From M30B53 sp964600785 (lineage in GTDB: Bacteria; Planctomycetota; Planctomycetia; Pirellulales; UBA1268), in assembly GCA_964600785.1 (NCBI GenBank), contig CAZRKH010000142.1:1-26661 (forward strand): 26,661 bases of DNA, written 5' to 3'. Below are positions 15,717 to 23,742 of the stretch, in pieces. The notes below the pieces were generated by a model. The model did no database searches. It saw only the letters and a program-made list of their open reading frames with translations, and was not told the DNA's origin. Position 1 is the stretch's first letter; every line of letters starts with the position of its first letter. The position numbers were made by a program, and so were the translations under genes.

Positions 15717-17381
15717 TCAATTCGCTCCGAGCCGCTTGCGGGGAAGTTCTTCGGGCTCCAGCGGCTCCAGCGGGCGAATCCAGATCGAGCGAAACTCGAC
15801 CGGGCTGCGGTGATCCTGAAGCGAGAGCGGCAGGGCGTCGGGATGCCGTGAGTAGCGGGGCGGGTCGCGCCAGCTGGTGGGCCCGAGAATCTCGGTGGAC
15901 GCATGGATCACCAGGCCGTTGTGCAGCACGCTCACCCGGCCGGGCCGCTCGAGCGAGCCGTCGGCGGCAAATCGGGGCCGCAGGAAGGTGATGTCGAACG
16001 ACTGCCATTCCCCCGGCGGCCGGCAGGCGTTGACCAGCGGCGGCTGCTGTTTGTAAAGGGCCCCGCACTGGCCGTCGTGGTAGGTCTGCGGGGCGTCGGA
16101 GCCGTCCTGGTAGGAGTCGAGCAGCTGGATCTCGTAGAGCCCCATCAGGAATACGCCCGAGTTGCCCCGGCCCTGCCCCTTGCCCTTGGGGGGCGAGGGC
16201 ATGCGGAACTCGACGTGCACCTGGCAGTCGCCGAAAGCCTGCTTTGAGCGGATCGAGCCGCCCCGCACCGTCGCCACGCCGTCGGCGACAATCCACTTCC
16301 CGCCCTCCCAGGCATCGAGATTCGTGCCGTCAAAGAGCACGACCGCGTCGGATGGCACCGCGTGGGGGTTCTCGGGAGCCGGCCCGGGGTCGACCACCGG
16401 CGGGGCCGCCCAGTCAATTGCCATCTTCCACTCTGGCGTGCCGAAATGCCCGCCCCGCAGCTGCAGCCGCCGCGTGCGGATTGAGCGGGTGATCGCCGCG
16501 GCCTTCGCCTCCGCCTCGGCCAGGGGCAGCCCCGCCGCCACGCCCGGGCGGCTGTGGCCCGCGGCAGCGAGGGTCGCGTCCCGCAGCAGCCGCATCCGCT
16601 CGGTGACCTCCGGCAGGAAGGGGGCCAGGGCTGCCGGGGTGAAGGATTCGGGAGCCGCATCGAGGCCGGCGAGCACCGCCTCGGCGATCACGCGGTGGCC
16701 GGCATCATCCGGATGCACGCCGTCGGGCTGGAAGCTGAAGCCGGGATCGGCCTTCCGCCGCTTGGCCACCGCCGCCTGCATCGGTCCGTGGACATCGATT
16801 ACCAGCCAGCCGTCGGCCCGCTTCGAGAGCAGCCAGTCGGAATAGGCATCGAGCACCGCGGCGTAGCCGGCCGCGGCCAAACTGCCGCGGCGGTGTTCGT
16901 CGTAGATCGGGGGCGTGAGGTGGATGATCTTCGCCCCTGCCCGTTCGCAGGCCTCGTGGAGCCGCTCGATCCCACGCCGGAAGGCGGCGGTGCGATCCGC
17001 GTCGATCGGCTGGTAGATGCCGCAGTTCATGCCGTAGCAGGCGATCACCAGGTCGGGCCGCACCAGACGCAGCACCCGCTCGAGCCGCTCATGGAGATCG
17101 GGCCGGGGAAAGCGGCCCCCCGCATGGCCCTCCTCGGAGAGGCCGGAGACCGTTTCGCTGGCGAGCGCCGCGTTGACCAGCGAGGCGGTCAGCCCCTGCT
17201 CCTCCATCCAGGCGGCCAGTTCGGCCACCCAGCCGCCGGAGTAGGTGATGCTGTCGCCGAGCACGAGCACGCGGCGGGCCTGCCGCAAGGCCTCGCCGGG
17301 CGTCGGCTCGGCCGCCGCGGTGCCGCCGGCCAGGATTGCCGCTGCCATTGCCAGAAGCCATCCCAGCCTGATTCCCCGCAT
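15717..17381 (-). CDS. Exported SGNH hydrolase fused to a DUF1080 domain
   Basis: A 554-residue two-domain protein with a signal peptide (MRGIRLGWLLAMAAAILAGG, then TAAAE). Residues 35-240 form an SGNH/GDSL esterase domain: nucleophile S44 in VLGDSITYSGG, N119 in CYGMNCG, and the D220/H223 pair in QPDGVHPDDAGH. From about 345 (VVLFDGTNLDAWEGG) to the end is a DUF1080 concanavalin-like domain, the 3-keto-disaccharide hydrolase-type fold common in planctomycetes and often linked to carbohydrate handling. The likely action is removal of acyl groups from, or binding to, an extracellular glycan; the substrate is not readable. It starts 4 bp after the stop of the upstream beta-propeller gene, the last member of a four-gene coupled set. 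Confidence 0.85.
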   Translation of the reverse strand: MRGIRLGWLLAMAAAILAGGTAAAEPTPGEALRQARRVLVLGDSITYSGGWVAELAAWMEEQGLTASLVNAALASETVSGLSEEGHAGGRFPRPDLHERLERVLRLVRPDLVIACYGMNCGIYQPIDADRTAAFRRGIERLHEACERAGAKIIHLTPPIYDEHRRGSLAAAGYAAVLDAYSDWLLSKRADGWLVIDVHGPMQAAVAKRRKADPGFSFQPDGVHPDDAGHRVIAEAVLAGLDAAPESFTPAALAPFLPEVTERMRLLRDATLAAAGHSRPGVAAGLPLAEAEAKAAAITRSIRTRRLQLRGGHFGTPEWKMAIDWAAPPVVDPGPAPENPHAVPSDAVVLFDGTNLDAWEGGKWIVADGVATVRGGSIRSKQAFGDCQVHVEFRMPSPPKGKGQGRGNSGVFLMGLYEIQLLDSYQDGSDAPQTYHDGQCGALYKQQPPLVNACRPPGEWQSFDITFLRPRFAADGSLERPGRVSVLHNGLVIHASTEILGPTSWRDPPRYSRHPDALPLSLQDHRSPVEFRSIWIRPLEPLEPEELPRKRLGAN

Positions 17382-17385
17382 CGGT

Positions 17386-19059
17386 TCATTCCTTTGTGGC
17401 CGCTACCGGCTCGGCCCCCTCGCGGATCGCGAAGAGATGGCTGCGGTTGGCGATGTAGAGCGTGTCGCCCACGGCGATCGGCGTGGAATACACGCTGTTG
17501 CGCATGTTGATCTCACCGATGAGCTTCATCTCCGGTGAGACCTCGAAGATCGCGATATCGCCATCCTCGTCGCCGATATACACCTTGCCGTCGGCGATCA
17601 GGGGTGAGCCCCAGCTCGCCGCCAGCATGTCGTAGGTCCAGTGGGGCCGGCCGGTTTCCAGGTCGAGGCAGTGGAACAGCCCGCTGAAGTCGGCCACGAA
17701 GAGCAGCCCGTCCTGGATCGCGACGGTACCGCAGGTGCGGTGCATCGTCTCCTCGAAGGAGAGTTCACCATCGCCGTCGGCGTCGAAGCCGGGATAGTGC
17801 CACCGCGCTCCCGAGGCGGGGTTGGGCCGGGCGACCTCGCCATCCTCCTCGATCACCGCCTGCATCCGCCGGCGGGGCAGGGGGGTCTGGGGGTCGTCGA
17901 GGCTGACCGCCAGTTCACTCGAAATGTCGCCCCGTTTCGTCGGGTCGATGCACCACAGGTGGCCCACGCCCTCGCCATGCTCGGGATCCTCGCCCACGCC
18001 GATGTAGACGAGCCCATTGTGGACCACCGGCGTGCCGATGATGTGGTTGCGGTCGGCCCGGCCGCCAAGGGAGTACTTCGAGGTCTTGGGGTTGCAGTCA
18101 AACTCCCAGAGGAGCTTGCTTTTGCCGTCTTCGCCGCGGGCATCGAAGCCGTAGATCCAGCCGTCGCCGCCGCCGAAGATCGCCTGGGGCACCCCTTCGA
18201 TCTCGGCATAGGCCGGGCTCGACCACTGCCCGTGGAGCACGTTGGTGCCGGGAGTGGCGTCGGCCCAGAGCACGCGGCCGTCCCGCTTGTCGACGCAGAT
18301 GAAGCTCGGCGCGGTCGGGCTGGGCAGGTTGATGTGGCCCTCGTCGACGCCGTTGCTGGTAATCACAAAAAGCCTGTCGCCGGCGGCCGTCACGCTGCAG
18401 GAGCACATGTTGTGCTGGGAGACGCCGAGTTCCTTCATCATGTCGAGCACCCAGACCACGTCGGCCTCCCGCTCGCCGGTGAAGGCCTCGTCGGTGAAGG
18501 GGCCGTCGTTCTCGCCGTCGCGGAAGCCCTCGGTGTCGAGGCACTTCACCTCGCCGCGGCTGGTGACGTACCACAGCCGGTTCCCCTCGACCAACGGGGC
18601 GCAGCAGATGCCCTGCAGCGGCCAGTCGTGCACCCGACCGGTGGGCAGTTTTTCGCTCGAGTCCTGCCAGAGGAAGGAGCCGTCGGCAAGGTCGAGGGCC
18701 ACCAGGCAGCCGAGGTCGACCGTCGGCGGATACCGCTCGAGGTAGCCGTGGCCGTTGTTGGTGCCCACGAAGACTTTGCCGCCGGCGACCACCGGGTTGC
18801 CGTAGCTCTGGCTGCCCAGCGGGGCGACCCAGAGGATGTTCTTGCTGGTCTCCGGCTGCCAGTCGCCGCTTTCGTAGTCAAACTCGCCGGGGGCCCACTC
18901 GGCCGGCAGGCTGCCGGTGGCCGGCGTGTTGTTGCGACCCGGCGAGCCTCCCCACTGAGTCCAGCCTGCGGCCGGCCCGGCGGCGGGCTTGTCGGCCTGC
19001 AGCGGGCCGTTCACAGCCGCGGCCAGCAGGCAGCCGAGAAATACCGTGCGTCGGATCAT
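17386..19059 (-). CDS. Exported PQQ-type beta-propeller protein with EF-hand
   Basis: A 557-residue exported protein: signal peptide MIRRTVFLGCLLAAAVNGPL, then WTQWGGSPGRNNTP, the usual opening of planctomycete PQQ-like propellers. Repeating blades show GGKVFVGTNNGHG, then GCLVALDLADGSFLWQ, then GGGDGWIYGFDA, and later GKVYIGDEDGDIAIFE. Around residues 420-435 an inserted calcium-binding loop reads DADGDGELSFEE, a canonical EF-hand. Catalytic quinoprotein residues are not evident, so it may be a binding or scaffold propeller rather than a dehydrogenase. The ATG at 19057-19059 has a near-perfect GGAGGTG 5 nt upstream and overlaps the upstream gene's TGA. It is followed 4 bp later by the SGNH-DUF1080 gene. 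Confidence 0.85.
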   Translation of the reverse strand: MIRRTVFLGCLLAAAVNGPLQADKPAAGPAAGWTQWGGSPGRNNTPATGSLPAEWAPGEFDYESGDWQPETSKNILWVAPLGSQSYGNPVVAGGKVFVGTNNGHGYLERYPPTVDLGCLVALDLADGSFLWQDSSEKLPTGRVHDWPLQGICCAPLVEGNRLWYVTSRGEVKCLDTEGFRDGENDGPFTDEAFTGEREADVVWVLDMMKELGVSQHNMCSCSVTAAGDRLFVITSNGVDEGHINLPSPTAPSFICVDKRDGRVLWADATPGTNVLHGQWSSPAYAEIEGVPQAIFGGGDGWIYGFDARGEDGKSKLLWEFDCNPKTSKYSLGGRADRNHIIGTPVVHNGLVYIGVGEDPEHGEGVGHLWCIDPTKRGDISSELAVSLDDPQTPLPRRRMQAVIEEDGEVARPNPASGARWHYPGFDADGDGELSFEETMHRTCGTVAIQDGLLFVADFSGLFHCLDLETGRPHWTYDMLAASWGSPLIADGKVYIGDEDGDIAIFEVSPEMKLIGEINMRNSVYSTPIAVGDTLYIANRSHLFAIREGAEPVAATKE

Positions 19060-21413
19060 GATCCACCTCCCTTGGTCTCGACGGGTTCCACCGTCACGTT
19101 GTCGATCGCGATCTCCGATTCCTTGGCGTTGCCGAAGAAGCCCGGGCTGCCCTCGAGATTGCCCCGCTGGTGGATGCCCTGAATCGTCCAGTCCTCCGGC
19201 TCGGCCTCGCCCCGCGGCCAGACCTTGCCCCGCAGCACCGCATCCTCGCCGCGGGTGGCCGCCTCCAGCCGCATCCGATACCACCGCCCCGGCTCCCAGG
19301 CGAAGGGCACGGTCACCGAGAAGTGCGTGGCCACCTGCGGGGGCCAGGTTCGCAGCTGCACTTGCTGGCTGGCGCCCATCAAATCGAGGGTGTACCGCTG
19401 GGCGATGAGGCCCATGTCGGGCATCCTCGCGATCCGCAAATCGGCTGTGGTCGCCTTCGACCGCCCGCCGCCGTCGTCGCCCGCGCCCTGCTCCTCGGCA
19501 CGCAGATCCGCGGCGATTGCGTAGTCGTGCAGCGTGGCGGGGCCGATCCAGCCCTGGCTGCGGGTGCCCTTTGGGATCGTGGTGACCTTGACGAGGCAGT
19601 TCGAGCCGTCGACTTCGCGGACGACATGCCGATACCGCATCCCGACCCAGGGCAGGGGCGGGCTGCCCACCGGCAGGCCCCCTTTGGGACCGACCGCCAG
19701 CGGGATTCCCTCGAAGTCGAAGCTCCAGGGCAAGGGCGGCATCGAGCGGACCCTCGCGGTGCCGACAAGCCCGCCGACCTCCGCTGTGATCACCGCCCCG
19801 GCATGCTCATCGGCGGGCGCGGTGTAGGTGCCATCGGGGCTGACCGCGCCGGCCGGCCGGCCGTTGACCTCGCAGGAAAACTCGGCCGACCCGGCGGGCA
19901 ACTCCCGCACGAACCGGCCCGCCTCGTCGTAGAGCCGGATCCGGAATGTGACCTGCTCACCGTTGGACAGGAGCGACTCCGCCGGCACCAGTTGCACCAC
20001 CGCCGGCTCCCCGGCCGGCCCACGAGTCGCCGCGGACACCTCCGCGGCCCGGCTGGCAGCCACACTCTCGCGGGCCTCGGCCGCCGGGTTCTCGCCGAGG
20101 CAATAGAGCCGTGCGGCGGTTGTCAAATAGAGCCGGCCGGACCAGGCGATCGGCGAGGCGGTCACCTCGTCTTCCTCGTCGAGCCGGGAGCGGTGCACGA
20201 ACCGCACGCCCCGCTCGGTCGGCTCGAGCACGTGGAAGCCGCTGGTCGAGCAGATGAACAGCCGGCCGTCGGCCACCAGCGGGCTGGCCCGCACGATCGT
20301 GCCGAGCAGTCGTTGGGGCCGGCCCACCGGCCGGCCGGTGGCCTTCTCGAAGGCGAAGAGCCTCGCCCCGTTGTCGGTAAAATAGACGCGGTCGCCGAGG
20401 GTCACCGGCATCGCCCGGCCGTCGAGCACCTCCTTGACCTGCCAGAGCCCGGCGGTGTCGGTGATGTCGCCGGAGCCGGCGGCACGGAAGGCGGTGGCTG
20501 AGCCCATCGAAGTGCGGTCGAGATTTTCCTCGGCCTGGCAGGCGTAGACGACGCCATCGTCGACCAGCGGCGAGGCGTTGATTCCCCGCGGCGAAAGCCG
20601 GTAGTTCCAGACCGGCCGGCCGGTCCGCGGCTGAAGGTTCCAGATGCTGCCGTCGCTCGAGCCGAACACGATTCCCGCAACCCCGTCGAAGTCGGCGATG
20701 GCGGGGGTGCTGTAGGTGGTGTCGGCGGGCAGCTCGCGGGTGCCGCTCATCCAGCGGACCTCGCCGCTGGCCACGTCCATGCCCAGGAAGCGGTGGGCCG
20801 GCTTGGCCGTGCGGCCCCAGCCGGTGACCACGGCGCTGGCGATCACGGTGTCTTCGAAGACGATCGGCACGTTCGTCCGCCCGCCGTAGGTGGAGAGAAA
20901 TCCAAACTCCTCGTGCAGGCTTCGCCGCCAGCGGGTCTGGCCGGTTTTTGCGTCGATGCAGGAGAAGACGCCGCACACGCCGTGGGCGAAGACCGCCCCG
21001 CTTGCCGGGTCGGCCACCACGCAGCTCCAGCCGACCCGCTCGGCCGGCACGTCGGAGAGGTAGACGTTGAACACGTTTTCCCAGAGCTTCTTGCCGCTGA
21101 TCGCGTCGAGGCAGACCACCTTCTCAGCCTCCTCCGGCGTGCCGGGGGCGTGGCGGGTGAGGGTGTAGAGCCGGCCGTCCATGATCACCGGCGTGGAGAT
21201 GCCGCGGGCCTCCTCGCTCGTCCAAAGGACATTGCTGCCCCGTCGGGCGTCGAAGGAGGTGACGAGGTTCATGTCGCCGGCATGACGGTCGAGCATCGGG
21301 CCCCGCCAGTCGGGCCAGTCGGCAGCCGGGGCGGCGGCGGCGAGCAAGAGCAGGAGGCCCGCTGCGAGCCTGCTGGCCCGCCGCAGAACGGGGAGAGTCG
21401 GCAGGCGGGTCAT
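19056..21413 (-). CDS. Exported PQQ-type beta-propeller with C-terminal lectin-like region
   Basis: A 785-residue exported protein. The signal peptide is MTRLPTLPVLRRASRLAAGL plus a Leu/Ala core ending APAAD, followed by WPDWRGP, the standard opening of PQQ-like propellers. Blades are seen in order: GRLYTLTRHAPG, then VVCLDAISGKKLWENVF, then FSCIDAKTGQTRWRRSL, then FGSSDGSIWNLQPRTG, and GRLFICSTSGFHVLEP. After about residue 480 comes an Ig-like stretch (VTFRIRLYDEAGRFVRELP), then from about 570 a jelly-roll, LamG/DUF1080-like region (PWSFDFEGIPLAVG through WYRMRLEA) to the end. The ATG at 21411-21413 overlaps the stop of the SUMF1-fold gene as ATGA. It is the second gene of the four-gene exported-protein operon. 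Confidence 0.85.
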   Translation of the reverse strand: MTRLPTLPVLRRASRLAAGLLLLLAAAAPAADWPDWRGPMLDRHAGDMNLVTSFDARRGSNVLWTSEEARGISTPVIMDGRLYTLTRHAPGTPEEAEKVVCLDAISGKKLWENVFNVYLSDVPAERVGWSCVVADPASGAVFAHGVCGVFSCIDAKTGQTRWRRSLHEEFGFLSTYGGRTNVPIVFEDTVIASAVVTGWGRTAKPAHRFLGMDVASGEVRWMSGTRELPADTTYSTPAIADFDGVAGIVFGSSDGSIWNLQPRTGRPVWNYRLSPRGINASPLVDDGVVYACQAEENLDRTSMGSATAFRAAGSGDITDTAGLWQVKEVLDGRAMPVTLGDRVYFTDNGARLFAFEKATGRPVGRPQRLLGTIVRASPLVADGRLFICSTSGFHVLEPTERGVRFVHRSRLDEEDEVTASPIAWSGRLYLTTAARLYCLGENPAAEARESVAASRAAEVSAATRGPAGEPAVVQLVPAESLLSNGEQVTFRIRLYDEAGRFVRELPAGSAEFSCEVNGRPAGAVSPDGTYTAPADEHAGAVITAEVGGLVGTARVRSMPPLPWSFDFEGIPLAVGPKGGLPVGSPPLPWVGMRYRHVVREVDGSNCLVKVTTIPKGTRSQGWIGPATLHDYAIAADLRAEEQGAGDDGGGRSKATTADLRIARMPDMGLIAQRYTLDLMGASQQVQLRTWPPQVATHFSVTVPFAWEPGRWYRMRLEAATRGEDAVLRGKVWPRGEAEPEDWTIQGIHQRGNLEGSPGFFGNAKESEIAIDNVTVEPVETKGGGS

Positions 21414-22657
21414 TCGATCAGCCCCTCGGCCTTCAGCTCCGCGGGCAGCTCGGGGTCGACGATGCCCAGGGCCCCGCGGCCCTGCGAGACACGGTCGGCC
21501 ACGTCGTAGCGGATGCTCTCGATATCGGCCTCCCACCACCGCTTCTGCTCGGCTTCGTCGGGCGGATCGAGCGGACGCACCAGACGCATCCCCACGCCCA
21601 GGGCCGGCTCCTCGGTGTACCACCAGGGGCTCTTGGGGAGGTTGGGATCGACATCTTTCCAGGCCTCGTCCTCCGAGCCGCGGCGGGCGGCGCTGCGGCA
21701 GCGGTCGGCGTCGTCGTAATAAGCCCCGCCGCGGACGATTCGGCCTTCGAGCTCGGTCGGCCAGGCAATCGCGGCCGCCTCGGGCACCGGCTGGGCCAGG
21801 GCTGCCTGCCGGGCATAGCCATCGGCCGAGAGCTGGTCGACAACCCACTCCGCCGCGTTGCCGTGCATGTCGTAGAGGCCCCAGGCGTTGGGCTCAAGGC
21901 TGCCGACGGGGTGGGTCGTGTCGTCGGAGGTGTCGGCAAACCAGGCGGCCGCGGCGAACGCTTCGGGATCATCGCCGGTGTTCCAGGGGGTCGAGCTGCC
22001 GGCCCGGCAGGCGTATTCCCATTCTGCTTCAGAGGGAATCCTGTAGAAGCGGCCGGTCAGCCGGGAGAGCCAGCAGGTGTATTGGCGGGCGGCGAACTGC
22101 GTCATCGTGACCGCCGGCAGCTCCGGCTCTTCGCCGTTGATGTAGGTCGTGGTCGGGTCGTAGAGCTCCGAGGGGGCGGTCACCGCGTCGGCCTCGTTCT
22201 CGGAGTTCACCTCGCGAATCTTCGCCATCGCCATTGCGTTGAAGAGGTTGTAGGCGGCCATATACCGCTTGTACTCGGCCCAGCTGACCTCCTTGGCCGA
22301 CATCCAGAACGGCTCGAGCGTGACCTCGAAGCAGGGGCCCTCGACGGACTCGCGATCGGCCTCGCTCTCGGGGCTGCCCATCCGGAAGCTGCCCCCGGGG
22401 ATCGGCACCATGCGGAAGCTCGTATCGGTGCCGGGAATTGTCTCCTCGTAAGGCACCATCCAGCCGCCGGCGACCTCGACCACCGGCCCATCGATCCCCT
22501 CCGGTCGCTCGCCAGCCACAAACCCCGGCCGCGACGGCGGAGCGATCTCGGCGCCATCGCCCGGTTGGGCAAAGAGCCCGCAGGCGATACCGAGGATGGT
22601 GAGCAGGCCGGCCTGCGGCGGGGCCAGCCGACGGCGATGTGTGGCGGTGGTGTGCAT
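21410..22657 (-). CDS. Exported SUMF1/FGE-fold protein
   Basis: A 415-residue protein with an N-terminal signal sequence (HRRRLAPPQAGLLTILGIAC, then GLFAQPGDGAE). The body is the formylglycine-generating-enzyme/SUMF1 fold: FRMVPIPGGSFRMGSPESEA, FWMSAKEVSWAEYKRYM, YRIPSEAEWEYACRAGSSTP, WGLYDMHGNAAEWV, IVRGGAYYDDADRCRSAARR and GVGMRLVRP. True FGEs bind copper through two closely spaced cysteines just before the RxAAR block; here a single Cys directly precedes RSAAR and the pair is not evident, so sulfatase-activating chemistry is doubtful. A 45-residue tail follows the fold. The ATG at 22655-22657 has AGGA 6 nt upstream. First gene of the operon with two PQQ-type propellers and the SGNH-DUF1080 protein; no sulfatase gene is nearby. 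Confidence 0.85.
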   Translation of the reverse strand: MHTTATHRRRLAPPQAGLLTILGIACGLFAQPGDGAEIAPPSRPGFVAGERPEGIDGPVVEVAGGWMVPYEETIPGTDTSFRMVPIPGGSFRMGSPESEADRESVEGPCFEVTLEPFWMSAKEVSWAEYKRYMAAYNLFNAMAMAKIREVNSENEADAVTAPSELYDPTTTYINGEEPELPAVTMTQFAARQYTCWLSRLTGRFYRIPSEAEWEYACRAGSSTPWNTGDDPEAFAAAAWFADTSDDTTHPVGSLEPNAWGLYDMHGNAAEWVVDQLSADGYARQAALAQPVPEAAAIAWPTELEGRIVRGGAYYDDADRCRSAARRGSEDEAWKDVDPNLPKSPWWYTEEPALGVGMRLVRPLDPPDEAEQKRWWEADIESIRYDVADRVSQGRGALGIVDPELPAELKAEGLIE

Positions 22658-22742
22658 GCGGGATCCTGCAACGGCTGTCGGGCGGGCTGGAAAGCGTCGC
22701 GGGACTTCAGGACTCGAAATCCAAGGCTCGCCCGCGGGTGGA

Positions 22743-22773
22743 TTGACCGGACGGTCAGAGCACCCGATAGATT
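22743..22773 (+). promoter_or_regulatory. Candidate smpB promoter overlapped by an inverted repeat
   Basis: TTGACC (22743-22748) and TAGATT (22768-22773), 19 bp apart, form a plausible but loose promoter. The -35 hexamer overlaps TGACCG-GA-CGGTCA (22744-22757), an inverted repeat of the type used by TetR-family repressors. Because the flanking genes diverge, it could affect both smpB and the SUMF1 operon. Confidence 0.3.
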
Positions 22774-22950
22774 GTACTCGGTCGCTGAGGCCGATCCATC
22801 GGAGGGTCAGCCCGGTCTGCGACTGGAAAACGGCCGTGTCGAGCTGCACGGGAGGTCCCTGCAATCGCCCGCAAGCCAAAGCCTACCAGCCCGGCGAAGT
22901 CCGGCAGGCCCACGTCGAAGTCGGGCAGCCGTGAGAGCCCCGCGGAGCGG

Positions 22951-23397
22951 GTGGTGTCGGAAAACCGCCGCGGCCGCCACGACTACGAGATCCTCGACAC
23001 GCTCGAATGCGGCATCGCCCTTCTTGGCAGCGAGGTCAAGAGCCTGCGAGCCGGGAAGATCTCGATCGACGAGGCCTACGGCCGCGTCGAGAAGGGGGAA
23101 GTTTGGCTGCTTGGCTGCGACATTCCCGAGTACGACAAGGCCAATCAGCTCAATCACAAGCCCCGGCGTCGCCGCAAGCTGCTGCTGCACCGTCGTGAGA
23201 TCGCGAAATTTGCCGGCCACGCCTTCGACAAGGGGCTCACGCTGGTGCCGCTGAAACTCTATTTCTCCCGGGGGCGGGTGAAGCTGCTGTTGGGGATCGG
23301 CCGCGGCCGTAAGCGGCACGACAAGCGGGAGAAACTCAAGGCCGACACGGCTCGGCGTGAGATCGATGCGGCACTCAAGGCCCGCTCGCGTGACTGA
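22951..23397 (+). CDS. smpB: SsrA-binding protein SmpB
   Basis: Binds tmRNA and delivers it to stalled ribosomes for trans-translation. The family core is complete: ENRRGRHDYEILDTLECGIA, LLGSEVKSLRAGKISIDEAY, AKFAGHAFDKGLTLVPLKLY and the basic tail GRGRKRHDKREKLK. The start is uncertain. From GTG 22951 the protein is 148 residues; GTG 22954 has GGAG at a 6-nt spacing. The same frame extends upstream without a stop to ATC 22864, preceded by a strong GGGAGGT (22850-22856) and a 7-nt spacer. It would read ARKPKPTSPAKSG after the initiator, a Lys/Pro-rich lead typical of SmpB, giving 177 residues. No ATG, GTG or TTG lies between. ssrA itself is not in the window. Confidence 0.93.
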   Translation: MVSENRRGRHDYEILDTLECGIALLGSEVKSLRAGKISIDEAYGRVEKGEVWLLGCDIPEYDKANQLNHKPRRRRKLLLHRREIAKFAGHAFDKGLTLVPLKLYFSRGRVKLLLGIGRGRKRHDKREKLKADTARREIDAALKARSRD

Positions 23398-23437
23398 CTC
23401 GCGGCCCGATCCCCCGCGCGGCGGGGCGGAAAATGGC

Positions 23438-23467
23438 GAAGGCCCGGCTGATTCCAGCCGGGCCTTC
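23438..23467. terminator. Bidirectional intrinsic terminator
   Basis: A perfect 13-bp inverted repeat, GAAGGCCCGGCTG - ATTC - CAGCCGGGCCTTC, lies between the convergent smpB and the small minus-strand gene. On the minus strand it is followed by a TTTT run (23430-23433); on the plus strand the T-tract is absent, so it fits best as terminator of the minus gene and a strong barrier for smpB. Confidence 0.75.
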
Positions 23468-23511
23468 CCGTGAACACGTCTTCCGCCTCGAGGGCGGTGT
23501 TTTCGCCGGGA

Positions 23512-23742
23512 CTACTTGCCGGCTCCGGCAAGCAGGGCCTCGGCGGCGGCCTGCGAGTCGGTCGAGTCTTCCGGATGCCACAGCGGCAGACCCCGCTCGA
23601 TCCGCCCTGCAAGGATCTCGAGCTTTTCTCGCGACCCAGCCGGGGCATGAGTGGGCGAGAAATCGTCCGTGGTGTGCGGCTCGAAATTCTCGTCGTGACC
23701 GTACAACTCGATAATTTCAAAAACGTTACGAATACGACCCAT
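23512..23742 (-). CDS. Small acidic protein of unknown function
   Basis: A 76-residue acidic protein. It starts MGRIRNVFEIIELYGHDENF and contains DDFSPTHAPAGSREKLEILA and GLPLWHPEDS. There is no signal peptide, cysteine pair or membrane helix. The start at 23740-23742 is chosen because the sequence becomes protein-like there; AGGAG lies about 12 nt upstream, a long spacing. The frame is open to 23904, but that part looks non-coding. It ends before a strong terminator and stands alone on its strand. The pattern resembles a short protein that I believe is common among planctomycetes, but I cannot name a family. Confidence 0.65.
   Translation of the reverse strand: MGRIRNVFEIIELYGHDENFEPHTTDDFSPTHAPAGSREKLEILAGRIERGLPLWHPEDSTDSQAAAEALLAGAGK

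Noticed and set aside
19170..20501. Long plus-strand frames across the propeller genes (and similar long antisense frames elsewhere)
   Set aside because: High GC keeps antisense frames open; their products are low-complexity and lack motifs, while the minus-strand proteins carry clear domains.
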